Shown piece after piece: positions 6,101-14,400 of a stretch of 64,000 nucleotides of DNA (positions within the stretch are counted from its first letter, which is position 1; every line of letters begins with the position of its first letter). The position numbers and the translations under genes were made by a program. The notes under the pieces were generated by a model, which was given only the letters and a program-made list of their open reading frames with translations, was not told the DNA's origin and searched no databases. The DNA is from Streptomyces sp. NBC_01116 (GTDB lineage Bacteria; Actinomycetota; Actinomycetes; Streptomycetales; Streptomycetaceae): contig NZ_CP108644.1 in NCBI RefSeq assembly GCF_041435495.1, positions 3,519,501 to 3,583,500 of the forward strand. The letters are read 5' to 3'.

Positions 6101-8086
6101 TCAGTCGGCAGAGTGGAACGACGGCAGGTTGTTGGGGTTGTTCCGTTCGATCCAGCCCTTCCCGTCCGCCGCGATTCCTTCCAGAAGACGGAAAGTGTGG
6201 ATGAAACCAGCCGCGTTGAGGTTGATCTCGGCGATCTCCCGGACGTCGTCGTCCGGTGCCAGTTGGTGGGTTTCGGCGTCCTTGACGCGGATGTTCCTGG
6301 CCGGCCCGTTGGTGAGGACGAGCTCCAGGTCGTAGCCGACACGTTCCCGCTCCGTGACCTGCACGGAGGACAACGCGTCGAACCGGTAGTTGCTTCGCTG
6401 TTCGCCCGCACGTTTGGCATCGGCGAAATTGAACTCCGTGCTGATCTCGCGAACGCCGTCCTGGGTGACCAGGAAGAGACGGAAGCTGTAGCGCGAGTAC
6501 CGCCAGGGACCGCCCTTCACCCGCCCTCGCTTGTAGGGGCGTGCGGGTGTCACCAGAATGGTGTGAGTGATCAGGTCACGCCAGGTGAGCTGGTAGTGCC
6601 GGAGTGCCTCGTCGACGAACAGCGACTTGTCGCAGGTGAGCCAGGTTTCCATCTCCGTCTCGCTCGGCCGTGCGGCGTCCAGCAACGACTTCCATTTCTG
6701 GTACGCGTTCTGCCGCGCAGCCAGCCGCTCCTGATACTCCTGGGTCTCCTCCGCCAGCCGGCGCTCTTCACCTCGGACCTCCAGCCACAGGCACGCAGCC
6801 CCGCGTCCGGACCAGAACGCACCGGCTACTGCCAGGGCGGCCATCGGCAGGTGCGCCCCTCCGGCACTTGCCGCCACCGTTCCCAGCAGGGCAAGAGTCG
6901 TGATGCCGAGAACAATGAGGGCGATCACACACAGCGCCTTCGTCATCACCGAGGTCAGGTTCCGATAGCCGTGATCGAACAGGGCGCCACTGTCGTGTCG
7001 GTCGCGGGCGTCCTCGGCGAGGTGGCGGATCAGCCAGTCGATCCGGTCCACGCTGACGCGGCTCTCACGGTAGAGGGCCGCGATCTCGGCGGCGAGGCCG
7101 CTGCGGATCTGGATGGTGTGTCCGAGCCACTCCTGCGAGGTGAGTCCGCAGGGCGCACGGCTGCTGAAGCAGGTTTCGAAGGCATGGCGGACGCGGTGGG
7201 TGAACCCGTCCCCCGTCGAGTCGGGTTCGCGCGCGTGCGGGATGGTGGGCTCACCGTTCCTGCCCTTCAACTCATGTTCCTCGTACCACCAGCTGCGGCC
7301 GAAGTGGGCCGCGGTCAGGCCGGCCCCGAGTGCCATCAGTAGCTGAAGAACCGCCGAGACTGGATCCGCGAGAAGCGCGAGGACCCAGAGGAGTGCCGCA
7401 CCGACGACGAACATCCCTGCTCGGAGAGGCAGGGCTGCCTGTGCGGACGCAGCAGTGCTCGGGCGAGGCGGCATGGCCCGCGGACCAATGGGGTCGGGCT
7501 CGAAATAGGCCCAGACACGTTTGACGCGGCCGTCGCCGAGGCGGGCCGCCTCTGCCCGCTCGCGATGCTCGGCCCACAGGGCGTCCTTCAGCCCTCCGGT
7601 GAGCACGAGATCGAAGTGGCGCACGATTCCGGCGCGCGGGCGCGGCGACAGGGCTCGCAGCCGGTCCCGGACGCGTTCCGTTTCACCGTCCGCGGTGCTG
7701 AACATGGCCAGCAGTTCGAAAGCGACCCGCAGAGCGTCTCTCCACTCGTCCTCGGCATAGTTTCGTACGAGCCCGGAGGCATGGTGCAGCCGCTGCAGTT
7801 CCTCGGTACTGAGGTCGTGGTAGGCGCGGGCGCTGAGCATGGCGAGCACCCAGTGGAAACGGACCTCTGCACTTTCGTGCCCGTGGGCGATCGCGTCACT
7901 GATCATGTCGCGGGCGCGGCTGGGAACTCCGTCCTCCAGAAACCGCACGCCGACCTCGTACTTCTCCAGGGGCGATGCGTCCGGATGGACGAAGTAGACA
8001 TTGGAGTTGTGCACGGTCTCGGCCTGGATTCCCACGGTGGAACCGTCGGCGGCCGAGTTGTACGTCGGGCTGCTGCCGTCGCTCAT
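6101..8086 (-). CDS. 661-residue membrane protein with N-terminal amyloid-like motif
   Basis: Residues 14-33 read DGSTVGIQAETVHNSNVYFV, a short glycine/asparagine/valine motif also found in the nucleosidase encoded just upstream. Residues 38-200 are helical and repeat-like (EKYEVGVRFLEDGVPSRARD, EVRFHWVLAMLSARAYHDLS), possibly TPR-like. Two hydrophobic pairs follow at about 222-262 and 382-436, then a charged coiled-coil-like segment at 438-470 and a C-terminal beta-rich domain (about 495-640). No enzymatic motif is visible. The start overlaps the nucleosidase stop by four bases. A role as a membrane partner that receives or propagates a signal through the shared motif is inference. Confidence 0.65.
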   Translation of the reverse strand: MSDGSSPTYNSAADGSTVGIQAETVHNSNVYFVHPDASPLEKYEVGVRFLEDGVPSRARDMISDAIAHGHESAEVRFHWVLAMLSARAYHDLSTEELQRLHHASGLVRNYAEDEWRDALRVAFELLAMFSTADGETERVRDRLRALSPRPRAGIVRHFDLVLTGGLKDALWAEHRERAEAARLGDGRVKRVWAYFEPDPIGPRAMPPRPSTAASAQAALPLRAGMFVVGAALLWVLALLADPVSAVLQLLMALGAGLTAAHFGRSWWYEEHELKGRNGEPTIPHAREPDSTGDGFTHRVRHAFETCFSSRAPCGLTSQEWLGHTIQIRSGLAAEIAALYRESRVSVDRIDWLIRHLAEDARDRHDSGALFDHGYRNLTSVMTKALCVIALIVLGITTLALLGTVAASAGGAHLPMAALAVAGAFWSGRGAACLWLEVRGEERRLAEETQEYQERLAARQNAYQKWKSLLDAARPSETEMETWLTCDKSLFVDEALRHYQLTWRDLITHTILVTPARPYKRGRVKGGPWRYSRYSFRLFLVTQDGVREISTEFNFADAKRAGEQRSNYRFDALSSVQVTERERVGYDLELVLTNGPARNIRVKDAETHQLAPDDDVREIAEINLNAAGFIHTFRLLEGIAADGKGWIERNNPNNLPSFHSAD

Positions 8087-9246
8087 GACAAGTCACCTGC
8101 GGCAACGACCAGGGGCCTCAACCGGGCCACCAGCTCGGGAACCTCCGCGACGAGACCGCGTAACCTCTTGAGTGCCATCGTCGCCTTCCTGGACGACTCG
8201 GAGTTGTTCTCCCGTGCCGCCCTGCGGGCCGTTTCCAGTTCGGCCAGCGCCTCACGGTGGGTGTCGTCGTCAAGGGCGCCCTCGGCGTGATGGAATGTCA
8301 GGTGCCGACGTAAATCGTCCAGTTCAGCGACCAGATCCGCCGGGCCGGCCGCCCCCGGGCCCCCCTGTACATGGACGCTGCTCTCCTTGACCACCCCGGC
8401 CATGATGCCCACGGTGCTGTTGTGAGCCATGTTCGTGACACCCGCTGTGCGCCCGTCGGACGCGAGGGCCCGGCCTGCCTGTGACATTGGCGAATGCTCC
8501 TGTTCCCTCACCAGTTCCACGGCCAACCGTGTTGCGAACGCTGCTGCGTTGGCCGCGGCGCGCGGCTGCCAACTACGGTCCTTCGCACTGCTCTTCGTGC
8601 CGTCCGCCCGGTCACTGATTCCCCGGATGATGGCCACTGGCGCCCCGTTGAGATGGCCGGCCTGGGCCACACCCGCGGCCTCCATCTCGATGGCGAGCGC
8701 ATCGTTGTAGTGCTGCCGGATCCACCGCGCCTGGGCCGAGATCTTCGAGTTCTGTACGACTTCCCCCGCGGCGATCGCGCCGAAGCGAACCTGCGGGGCA
8801 CGCCCACGGACAGGCGTCTCGTCGGCCCAGTCGTTCACCCGAGCCAGGTGCGAGCCGAGCTGGCTGATGCCGTGCGCTGCCTCCCACACCCGAGGACGGG
8901 CCTTGAGTCCGTCGTCCTCGCTCGTCCCGCCGTGGTAGGCGTACACATGAGTTGCCACGACCACGTCGCCGAGCCTGGCGGTGTCCCACAGGGCACCGGC
9001 GACGCCGACGAACAGGACGGCCGCCGGCGAGAACTCCTGGATCGCACGCTCGGCGATCACCGCGGCGGAGTGATTCCCCTTGTTCGTCAACCCGAGCGCT
9101 ACACGGCATGAGGTGCCCAGCACGGTTCCGACCTCGAACCGCGTTCCACGCTCGTGAAGATGCCCCTGCGGGCTGGCCAGTTTCGCTCGTACGGCCTGGT
9201 ATTCGAGATTGAGGGCGGTGAGAATCACCACCATGTCTTTCGACAT
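8083..9246 (-). CDS. PNP/MTAN-like nucleosidase with amyloid-like motif and helical tail
   Basis: Residues 1-245 form a PNP_UDP phosphorylase/MTA-SAH nucleosidase-type domain: N-terminal VVILTALNLEYQAVRAKL with a glutamate at 15, GVAGALWDTARLGDVVVATH, AIEMEAAGVAQAG with Glu187/Glu189, and RGISDRADG with Asp212, the expected catalytic Asp. Residues 273-294 hold a motif, HNSTVGIMAGVVKESSVHV, matching the start of the next protein. Residues 302-387 are helical. The ATG follows the Nudix TAG stop directly. PNP_UDP domains are known effectors in fungal NLRs and bacterial conflict proteins; the substrate here (nucleoside or nucleotide) is unknown. An ordinary salvage nucleosidase would not need the tail. 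Confidence 0.8.
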   Translation of the reverse strand: MSKDMVVILTALNLEYQAVRAKLASPQGHLHERGTRFEVGTVLGTSCRVALGLTNKGNHSAAVIAERAIQEFSPAAVLFVGVAGALWDTARLGDVVVATHVYAYHGGTSEDDGLKARPRVWEAAHGISQLGSHLARVNDWADETPVRGRAPQVRFGAIAAGEVVQNSKISAQARWIRQHYNDALAIEMEAAGVAQAGHLNGAPVAIIRGISDRADGTKSSAKDRSWQPRAAANAAAFATRLAVELVREQEHSPMSQAGRALASDGRTAGVTNMAHNSTVGIMAGVVKESSVHVQGGPGAAGPADLVAELDDLRRHLTFHHAEGALDDDTHREALAELETARRAARENNSESSRKATMALKRLRGLVAEVPELVARLRPLVVAAGDLS

Positions 9247-9990
9247 CTATTCCCCTCCCTTTCCTAATTCCTCTTCCGCCAAGGACAGCGCGGGGCGGGT
9301 CAGCGGTGGAGACAACACCGCCTGCGGACCGGCCCGGTAGAGCCGCGCGGGGCGCCCTCCCGTGGCCCTGCGCCCCGATCCCGCGGGGACGATGAATCCC
9401 TTCACGGCCTGGACTTTCCGGTAGAAATTGCGGGTGTCGATATCCGCGCCCCAAACAGCCTCATAAACCTGCTGCAACTCGGCTATGGTGAAGGATTCCC
9501 TACAGAACGCCGTGGCCAGCGAGGAGAATTCGAGCTTCCGACGCGCGCATTCGATTCCGTCCGCCACGATCCGGCGGTGATCGAAGGCCAGTCGCACCTC
9601 TCCGGACAGCACGGCATCCGCAGGTACCCATGCGGCGTCCCTGGCATCCGTTCCAGCGACCGGATCGGGCAGTCCCGGGGCGATCGCCAGATGGGCCACC
9701 GAAACGACGCGCCCCCGTGGATCCCGGCCCGCGTCCCCATAGGTGGCCAACTGTTCGAGGTGGACCGACCCTGCAACCAGAGCGGTCTCCTCGCTCAACT
9801 CACGATGAGCGGCGTCCAGGATCTGCTCACCGGCGTGATTGAGGAATCCGCCGGGCAGGGCCCGCATGCCCTGAAAAGGATCCTCACCTCGCTCCACAAG
9901 CAGGACGCACAGGCGCTCCTCCCGCAGCGTCAGGATCACGAGATCGACCGTCAGCAGTACGGAGACTGGTGACCATGCATCAGGTGCCAT
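9247..9990 (-). CDS. NrtR-like Nudix/winged-helix regulator
   Basis: The 247-residue protein has an N-terminal Nudix domain with GGFLNHAGEQILDAAHREL followed by SEET; the first spacer is one residue longer than the canonical G-x5-E, while REL-x-EE is intact. The C-terminal part (FTIAELQQVYEAVWGADIDT, RNFYRKV, then RPARLYR) is the winged helix of NrtR-type regulators, which sense ADP-ribose or NAD-linked metabolites. ATG 9990 was chosen because a promoter with -10 TACGGT lies only seven bases upstream, giving a leaderless transcript. It heads the operon and may control it. Whether the Nudix domain hydrolyses or only binds ligand cannot be told. Confidence 0.8.
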   Translation of the reverse strand: MAPDAWSPVSVLLTVDLVILTLREERLCVLLVERGEDPFQGMRALPGGFLNHAGEQILDAAHRELSEETALVAGSVHLEQLATYGDAGRDPRGRVVSVAHLAIAPGLPDPVAGTDARDAAWVPADAVLSGEVRLAFDHRRIVADGIECARRKLEFSSLATAFCRESFTIAELQQVYEAVWGADIDTRNFYRKVQAVKGFIVPAGSGRRATGGRPARLYRAGPQAVLSPPLTRPALSLAEEELGKGGE

Positions 9991-9997
9991 GCGAGTT

Positions 9998-10027
9998 ACC
10001 GTACTTGAGTTTCTGTCGATCTGACAA
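9998..10027 (-). promoter_or_regulatory. candidate leaderless promoter of the Nudix-PNP operon
   Basis: On the minus strand TTGTCA (10027-10022) and TACGGT (10003-9998) are separated by 18 bp, a good match to the vegetative consensus. The -10 ends seven bases before the ATG at 9990, so transcription would begin at or next to the start codon. Confidence 0.5.
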
Positions 10028-10160
10028 GAAGAGAGTCGCGAAGCTCCTCGTGTGCACGGCGAAGGTGGTTCGAACCGCCCCGCCCCGGCCGCCGTCTCTC
10101 GCCAGCTACCTCCGAGCATTCAGTCGGCCCCGTGACCCTCACTGGCCCCGGGGCCTTCCT

Positions 10161-11087
10161 TCAGCCGAGGAGCTTCCCCGGCTCCTCGGTGAGGATCTCG
10201 GCGATCACATGCGCCGCGGTCCTCGCCATCACCGGGTTCGTGTCCCGGTAGTGCGCCAGCTCCATCAGCGCGATGGACAGCGCCCAGCCCCGCCCCCGCG
10301 TCCAGGTGGCGTGGTCGGCCTCGACCGCCGTACGGAACGTCTCCCTGGCCCCCGCCGTCAGCAGGTACCAGGCCGCGATCAGGTCGACGGCCGGATCGGC
10401 GAGACCGGTGCAGCCGAAGTCGATGACCGCGGTGAGCCGGCCGTCCGCGACCAGGACGTTGCCCGGCTGGAGGTCTCCGTGCACCCAGACGGGCCGGCCG
10501 GTGAAGGGCTCGGCGCTCACAGCCTCGTGCCAGACGGCGGTGGCGCTCGCCCGGTCCAGGACCCGGTCCAGGGCTCCGCCCCGGGACCCGTCCAGCGCCC
10601 CGTCCAAGGACTCGTCCAGGGTCGCGAGCGCCTCACTCGTCTCCGTATCGCGGGAGGCCAGAGACTCGCTGCGGTAGGCGGCCGGGGCGTCCGCCGGGTC
10701 GATCCGGCGCAGCGCCAGCACGAACTCCGCCAGATCGGCCGCGAGCAGTTCGGAGGCCGAAGAGCCGTCGCCGGGCCTCGGGTTCGTCCCGTCCAGCCAG
10801 GTGCAGACCGACCAGGACCGGGGAAAGGCCCTGTCCGGAACGCCCTGGGCCAGCGGGAGGGGTACGGGGAAGGGCAGCCTCGATGCCAGCAGGGGCAGCC
10901 AGCGGTGCTCGGTCGCCACATCCGCCGCACTGCCCTCGGTGCGGGGCAGCCGTACGGCCTTGTCGGCGCCCAGGCGGAAGATCGCGTTGGCGGTCCCGCT
11001 CGCGCCGACCGCCTCCACCGGCAGGTCGGACCAGTGCGGGAACTGGGCGGCGATCAGGCCGTGTACGACGGACGGTTCGATGATCAT
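10161..11087 (-). CDS. aminoglycoside phosphotransferase-family kinase
   Basis: The 308-residue protein begins MIIEPSVVHGLIAAQFPHWS and carries the APH/choline-kinase signature HGDLQPGNVLV with the catalytic Asp, followed by AVIDFGCTGLADPAVDL with the metal-binding Asp. The N-lobe shows GTANAIFRLGADKAVRLPRT, where Lys and the Gly loop bind ATP. Upstream in-frame sequence is an antisense shadow of the ATP-grasp gene and was excluded. Members phosphorylate small hydroxylated compounds; the actual substrate, antibiotic or metabolite, cannot be deduced. Confidence 0.85.
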   Translation of the reverse strand: MIIEPSVVHGLIAAQFPHWSDLPVEAVGASGTANAIFRLGADKAVRLPRTEGSAADVATEHRWLPLLASRLPFPVPLPLAQGVPDRAFPRSWSVCTWLDGTNPRPGDGSSASELLAADLAEFVLALRRIDPADAPAAYRSESLASRDTETSEALATLDESLDGALDGSRGGALDRVLDRASATAVWHEAVSAEPFTGRPVWVHGDLQPGNVLVADGRLTAVIDFGCTGLADPAVDLIAAWYLLTAGARETFRTAVEADHATWTRGRGWALSIALMELAHYRDTNPVMARTAAHVIAEILTEEPGKLLG

Positions 11088-11288
11088 GCCACGATCGAAC
11101 CAGGTGGTCCCGGGCGCGCACAATGTGCGCGCGACGGCCCGCGACGTGCGCGCGACGTTCCCGCGACGTGCCAAGGCCCGCCGCACCGCCGGCCTTCGCG
11201 CGCCTTCCTCCCGCCGGTCCCGTCCCGCCCCCGGCGTCCCGGAAAAGCCGGTGCGGCGCGGCGCCCCCGTACGGGAGGATCTGCGGCC

Positions 11289-12194
11289 ATGACCCGCCCG
11301 CCGCGCACCCTCGTCCTCCCGCCCCGGCTCACCGCCTCCGCCCGGACGTTGCGTGCCGCCGCGCTGCGGCGCGGGCTGCGCATCGTGGAGGCGACGGCCT
11401 CCGCCGTACCGGAAGGGCTGGGTGGCCCGGGGTGGGCGGAGGCCGCGTGGGCTGCGGGGACCGCGGAGGGCACGGGGCCACCATCGCCCACCGCGAGCGC
11501 CGGAGAGCCCACAGGCCCCCGAGGAACCGCGGGCACCCGAGGGACCGCGAGCACCCGGGACGAAGGCCACTCCGTGCATCTGCACGCCGGGCCCTCCTTC
11601 GCCGACGTCGTGGCCCCCGCGCTCGGAATCGCCCTCCTGGAGGCCCCCGCCGACTGGCTCGCCCGCCTTCCGCGGGCGCTCACCCGGCGGGAGGTCCGGG
11701 CGATGCCCATCGGCGAGGCGTACCGGCTGCGACGCCCCGCCTTCGTCAAGTCGCCCAACGACAAGAGCGTTTCGGCGCTCGTGTACGCGGACGGGTCCCG
11801 GCTTCCCGGACCGGATGCCGTGGACCCGGCGACCGTGGTGCTGGTGAGCGACGTGCTGACGTTCGCCGTCGAGCACCGGCTCCATCTGCTCGACGGCGCC
11901 GTGCACGCGTCCGGTCAGTACGCCGAGGCCGGCCGGCTCCGGCTCGGGCCGCCGGACGGCGACGCGCTCGCCTTCGGGCGGGATGTCCTCGCGGCAGCCG
12001 GGAAGACGCTGCCGTCCGCGATCGTCGTCGACGTCGGCCGGGACGACGAGGGCCGGTGGGCCGTGATCGAGGCCAACGCCGCCTGGGCCAGCGGGTGTTA
12101 CTCGGCGGACCCGGACCGGGCCCTCGACACGGTCCTCCGCGCCGCCGGACCCGCCACCGACCTGTCGCCGCACGACCGCGCCTTCGTGCGGTAG
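11289..12194 (+). CDS. ATP-grasp domain protein (R2K/DUF4343-like)
   Basis: ATG 11289 is preceded by GGGAGG at suitable spacing and gives 301 residues. The C-terminal half contains RRPAFVKSPNDKSVSALVY, with the ATP-grasp lysine, and AIVVDVGRDDEGRWAVIEAN, with the metal-binding Glu/Asn, as in R2K-clade ATP-grasp ligases of unknown substrate. Residues about 55-95 are a glycine/threonine-rich repetitive insertion (TGPRGTAGTRGTASTRDEG) that separates the N-terminal strand region from the fold and is probably disordered. It is divergent from the phosphotransferase. Confidence 0.75.
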   Translation: MTRPPRTLVLPPRLTASARTLRAAALRRGLRIVEATASAVPEGLGGPGWAEAAWAAGTAEGTGPPSPTASAGEPTGPRGTAGTRGTASTRDEGHSVHLHAGPSFADVVAPALGIALLEAPADWLARLPRALTRREVRAMPIGEAYRLRRPAFVKSPNDKSVSALVYADGSRLPGPDAVDPATVVLVSDVLTFAVEHRLHLLDGAVHASGQYAEAGRLRLGPPDGDALAFGRDVLAAAGKTLPSAIVVDVGRDDEGRWAVIEANAAWASGCYSADPDRALDTVLRAAGPATDLSPHDRAFVR

Positions 12195-12246
12195 CCGCGT
12201 ACGCGATGGCCCGTGCCCGGGACACCGTACGGAACAGCCAAGGGGC

Positions 12247-14238
12247 TCAGCTCAGCTCTTCGGGGCAGGGCGTGCCCGGCTGGAGCTGGTAGGGAGCCGT
12301 CAACCGGTACACGCCCGGGCGCGGAGCGAGCAGTTCGGTCCACTCGTCGCCGTACGGGCCCTCCTCGACCTTGTTCAGGCAGCCGTTCGTGTTGAGATAG
12401 GTCTTCGGCGCGGTCTCGTTCTCCTGCGACCGTTCCTTCGACTCCTCGGTCTCCTGCGGGCGTTCCACGGTCTTGCCGTCCTCGTCGACGAGGGCGAGCC
12501 AGCGCGTGTACGGGATCCGGATCAGCACCCGGCCCGCCGACTTCACGGTGATCGTCAGCCCGTCCGCGCCGGCCCGCTCCACCGTCGCGGGCGGGTCGGC
12601 GAGCGGCACCGGGTCCAGGACCCGGAAGAGCTTCCAGTTCGCGTCGCCCCAGATCTCGCGCAGGTAGGGCTGCCCCTGCTCGACCAGCTCCGCCTCCTGG
12701 ACCGCCCCGTTGTCCGGCCGGTCCTTGGGCAGCACCACGTAGTGCACGGCCCAGCGGTCCAGCCACTCCCGGTAGTTCACCGGGTCCAGCGTGTCGTCGT
12801 AGAAGAGCGGGTTGCGCTTCATGTCGGCCTGACGGTTCCAGCCGCGCGCCAGGTTGACGTAGGGGGCGAGCGCCGAGGACTCGCGGTGGCTGCTCACGGG
12901 CACGACCTCGACCCGGCCGCGTTCTGCCTCCACCTGCTGGAGCTGGTTGATGAGCGGGGCCAGTTCGCGGTTCCAGGACGCTGCGGGGGCGGTGCGGACG
13001 ATGTCGTCGACGCTCTTGAAACCGATCCAGAAGTTGAGCCCGACGAACGCGATGACCAGGGCGTACCAGCGGCGGCTGCGCGGCACCGCGAAGGGCAGGC
13101 CCGCGAGCAGCACGACGCCGGCGAACAGCATCGCCATGCGCGTGATGTTCGACCCGATCTGCGAGTCGATGACGTACGTGAGCAGCGTGCCGATCCCGTA
13201 GACGGCGGCGGCGGTGCGGACCGTGCTCCAGTCGCGCGGTACGAGGACGTACACGAGGGCCGCGAAGAGGAACGGCAGCGACAGCGTCCCGAGCGACATC
13301 GGCTGCGTACCCGAGAACGGGAACAGCCAGGCGGACAGCCCCACCACGGCCACCGGGGCGAGCCCGATCGCGTACGCGCCGGGGCGTCGTTTGTGGAGGA
13401 ACAGCGCCGCCGCGACGACGCCCAGGAAGAGCCCGGCGACGGGGCTGGACGCGGTGGCGAGCGCGGCGAGCGGGGCGGCGACGGCGGCCTTGGCCCAGCG
13501 CTTGTACCGCCACCGGTAGGGCCAGCAGAACACCGCGGCCACCGCGCCGACGGCGAACATCATGCCCAGCCCGAACGTCACCCGGCCCGACAGCGCGTTG
13601 CACAGGAACGCGAAGACCCCGGCGAGCGAGCAGGCCAGCGGATTGCGGACGGCCGGGACCCGCACGAGGATCAGCGCGGTCAGCGCGGAGGAGACCGTGC
13701 CGACGATCATCATCGTCGTACGGACGCCGAGCAGCGACATCAGGTAGGGCGAGACCACGCTGTACGAGACGGGGTGCATGCCCCCGTACCAGGCCAGGTT
13801 GTACGCCGTGCCGGGGTGCCGGCCCACGAACTCGGCCCAGGCGTCCTGCGCGGCGATGTCGCCGCCCGTGTTGGCGAAGAAGAAGAACCAGAGGACGTGG
13901 CCGACGGCGGCGGCCGCCGTCGCGATGGTGACGGGGTGCCGCAACAGCCTCCGGGTCCTGACGGACGACGACTCGGAAGCGGCGGGACCCGCGGCAGGGA
14001 CTGCGGAGGGTCCCGCGGGGCCCGGGGAATCGAGGGAACCAGGGGAACCAGGTGGAACGGGTGGACTTGGTGAATCGACGGCTTCCCGTGATGCTGCGGT
14101 GTCGGCGGGTTCCTGGGTGTCCGGGGTGTCCGGAGACTCCGGGGCACGGGGGGACGGCACGCGGACGTGCAGGGCCTCGCCCCCGGTCCCTGTGGTTTCG
14201 TCCGCCTCGCGGCCGGGCTTCGGCTCCGCGGTGGTCAC
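12247..14238 (-). CDS. large polytopic membrane protein (GT-C-like topology)
   Basis: GTG 14238 was chosen over the longer frame because GGGGAG lies seven bases upstream. The 663 residues comprise an acidic proline-rich N-terminal tail of about 100 residues, roughly a dozen hydrophobic segments between residues 105 and 435, and a C-terminal extracytoplasmic domain of about 220 residues. TM-loop motifs such as DIAAQDAWAEFVGRHPG with an early acidic pair and a large C-terminal domain resemble GT-C glycosyltransferase architecture; homologues are often labelled MFS transporter. The substrate is unknown. The gene is convergent with the ATP-grasp gene and follows a terminator on its upstream side. 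Confidence 0.65.
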   Translation of the reverse strand: MTTAEPKPGREADETTGTGGEALHVRVPSPRAPESPDTPDTQEPADTAASREAVDSPSPPVPPGSPGSLDSPGPAGPSAVPAAGPAASESSSVRTRRLLRHPVTIATAAAAVGHVLWFFFFANTGGDIAAQDAWAEFVGRHPGTAYNLAWYGGMHPVSYSVVSPYLMSLLGVRTTMMIVGTVSSALTALILVRVPAVRNPLACSLAGVFAFLCNALSGRVTFGLGMMFAVGAVAAVFCWPYRWRYKRWAKAAVAAPLAALATASSPVAGLFLGVVAAALFLHKRRPGAYAIGLAPVAVVGLSAWLFPFSGTQPMSLGTLSLPFLFAALVYVLVPRDWSTVRTAAAVYGIGTLLTYVIDSQIGSNITRMAMLFAGVVLLAGLPFAVPRSRRWYALVIAFVGLNFWIGFKSVDDIVRTAPAASWNRELAPLINQLQQVEAERGRVEVVPVSSHRESSALAPYVNLARGWNRQADMKRNPLFYDDTLDPVNYREWLDRWAVHYVVLPKDRPDNGAVQEAELVEQGQPYLREIWGDANWKLFRVLDPVPLADPPATVERAGADGLTITVKSAGRVLIRIPYTRWLALVDEDGKTVERPQETEESKERSQENETAPKTYLNTNGCLNKVEEGPYGDEWTELLAPRPGVYRLTAPYQLQPGTPCPEELS

Positions 14239-14353
14239 TACGGTTCTCCCCGTCCTCCGCCGGCCCCGTACCTCTTCAAGGACGCGTCCCAGCGTCCCTG
14301 AGTTGTCCGGGGACGCTAACACGTACCCCCGGCACGTATCTCTGTCATAAACG

Positions 14354-14391
14354 GCGGGGAGGGGCCGACGGCGTCGCCCGCCCCTCCCCGC
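14354..14391 (-). terminator. terminator after the carboxypeptidase gene
   Basis: GCGGGGAGGGGC at 14354-14365 pairs perfectly with GCCCCTCCCCGC at 14380-14391. It lies ten bases downstream of the minus-strand carboxypeptidase stop. Confidence 0.65.
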
Positions 14392-14400
14392 TCCGGTGTC

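Noticed and set aside
5223..6335. 370-residue plus-strand frame beginning inside the tRNA fragment
   Set aside because: It starts in the tRNA 3' half, crosses its terminator and is antisense to the four-TM protein; composition is that of an antisense shadow in high-G+C DNA.
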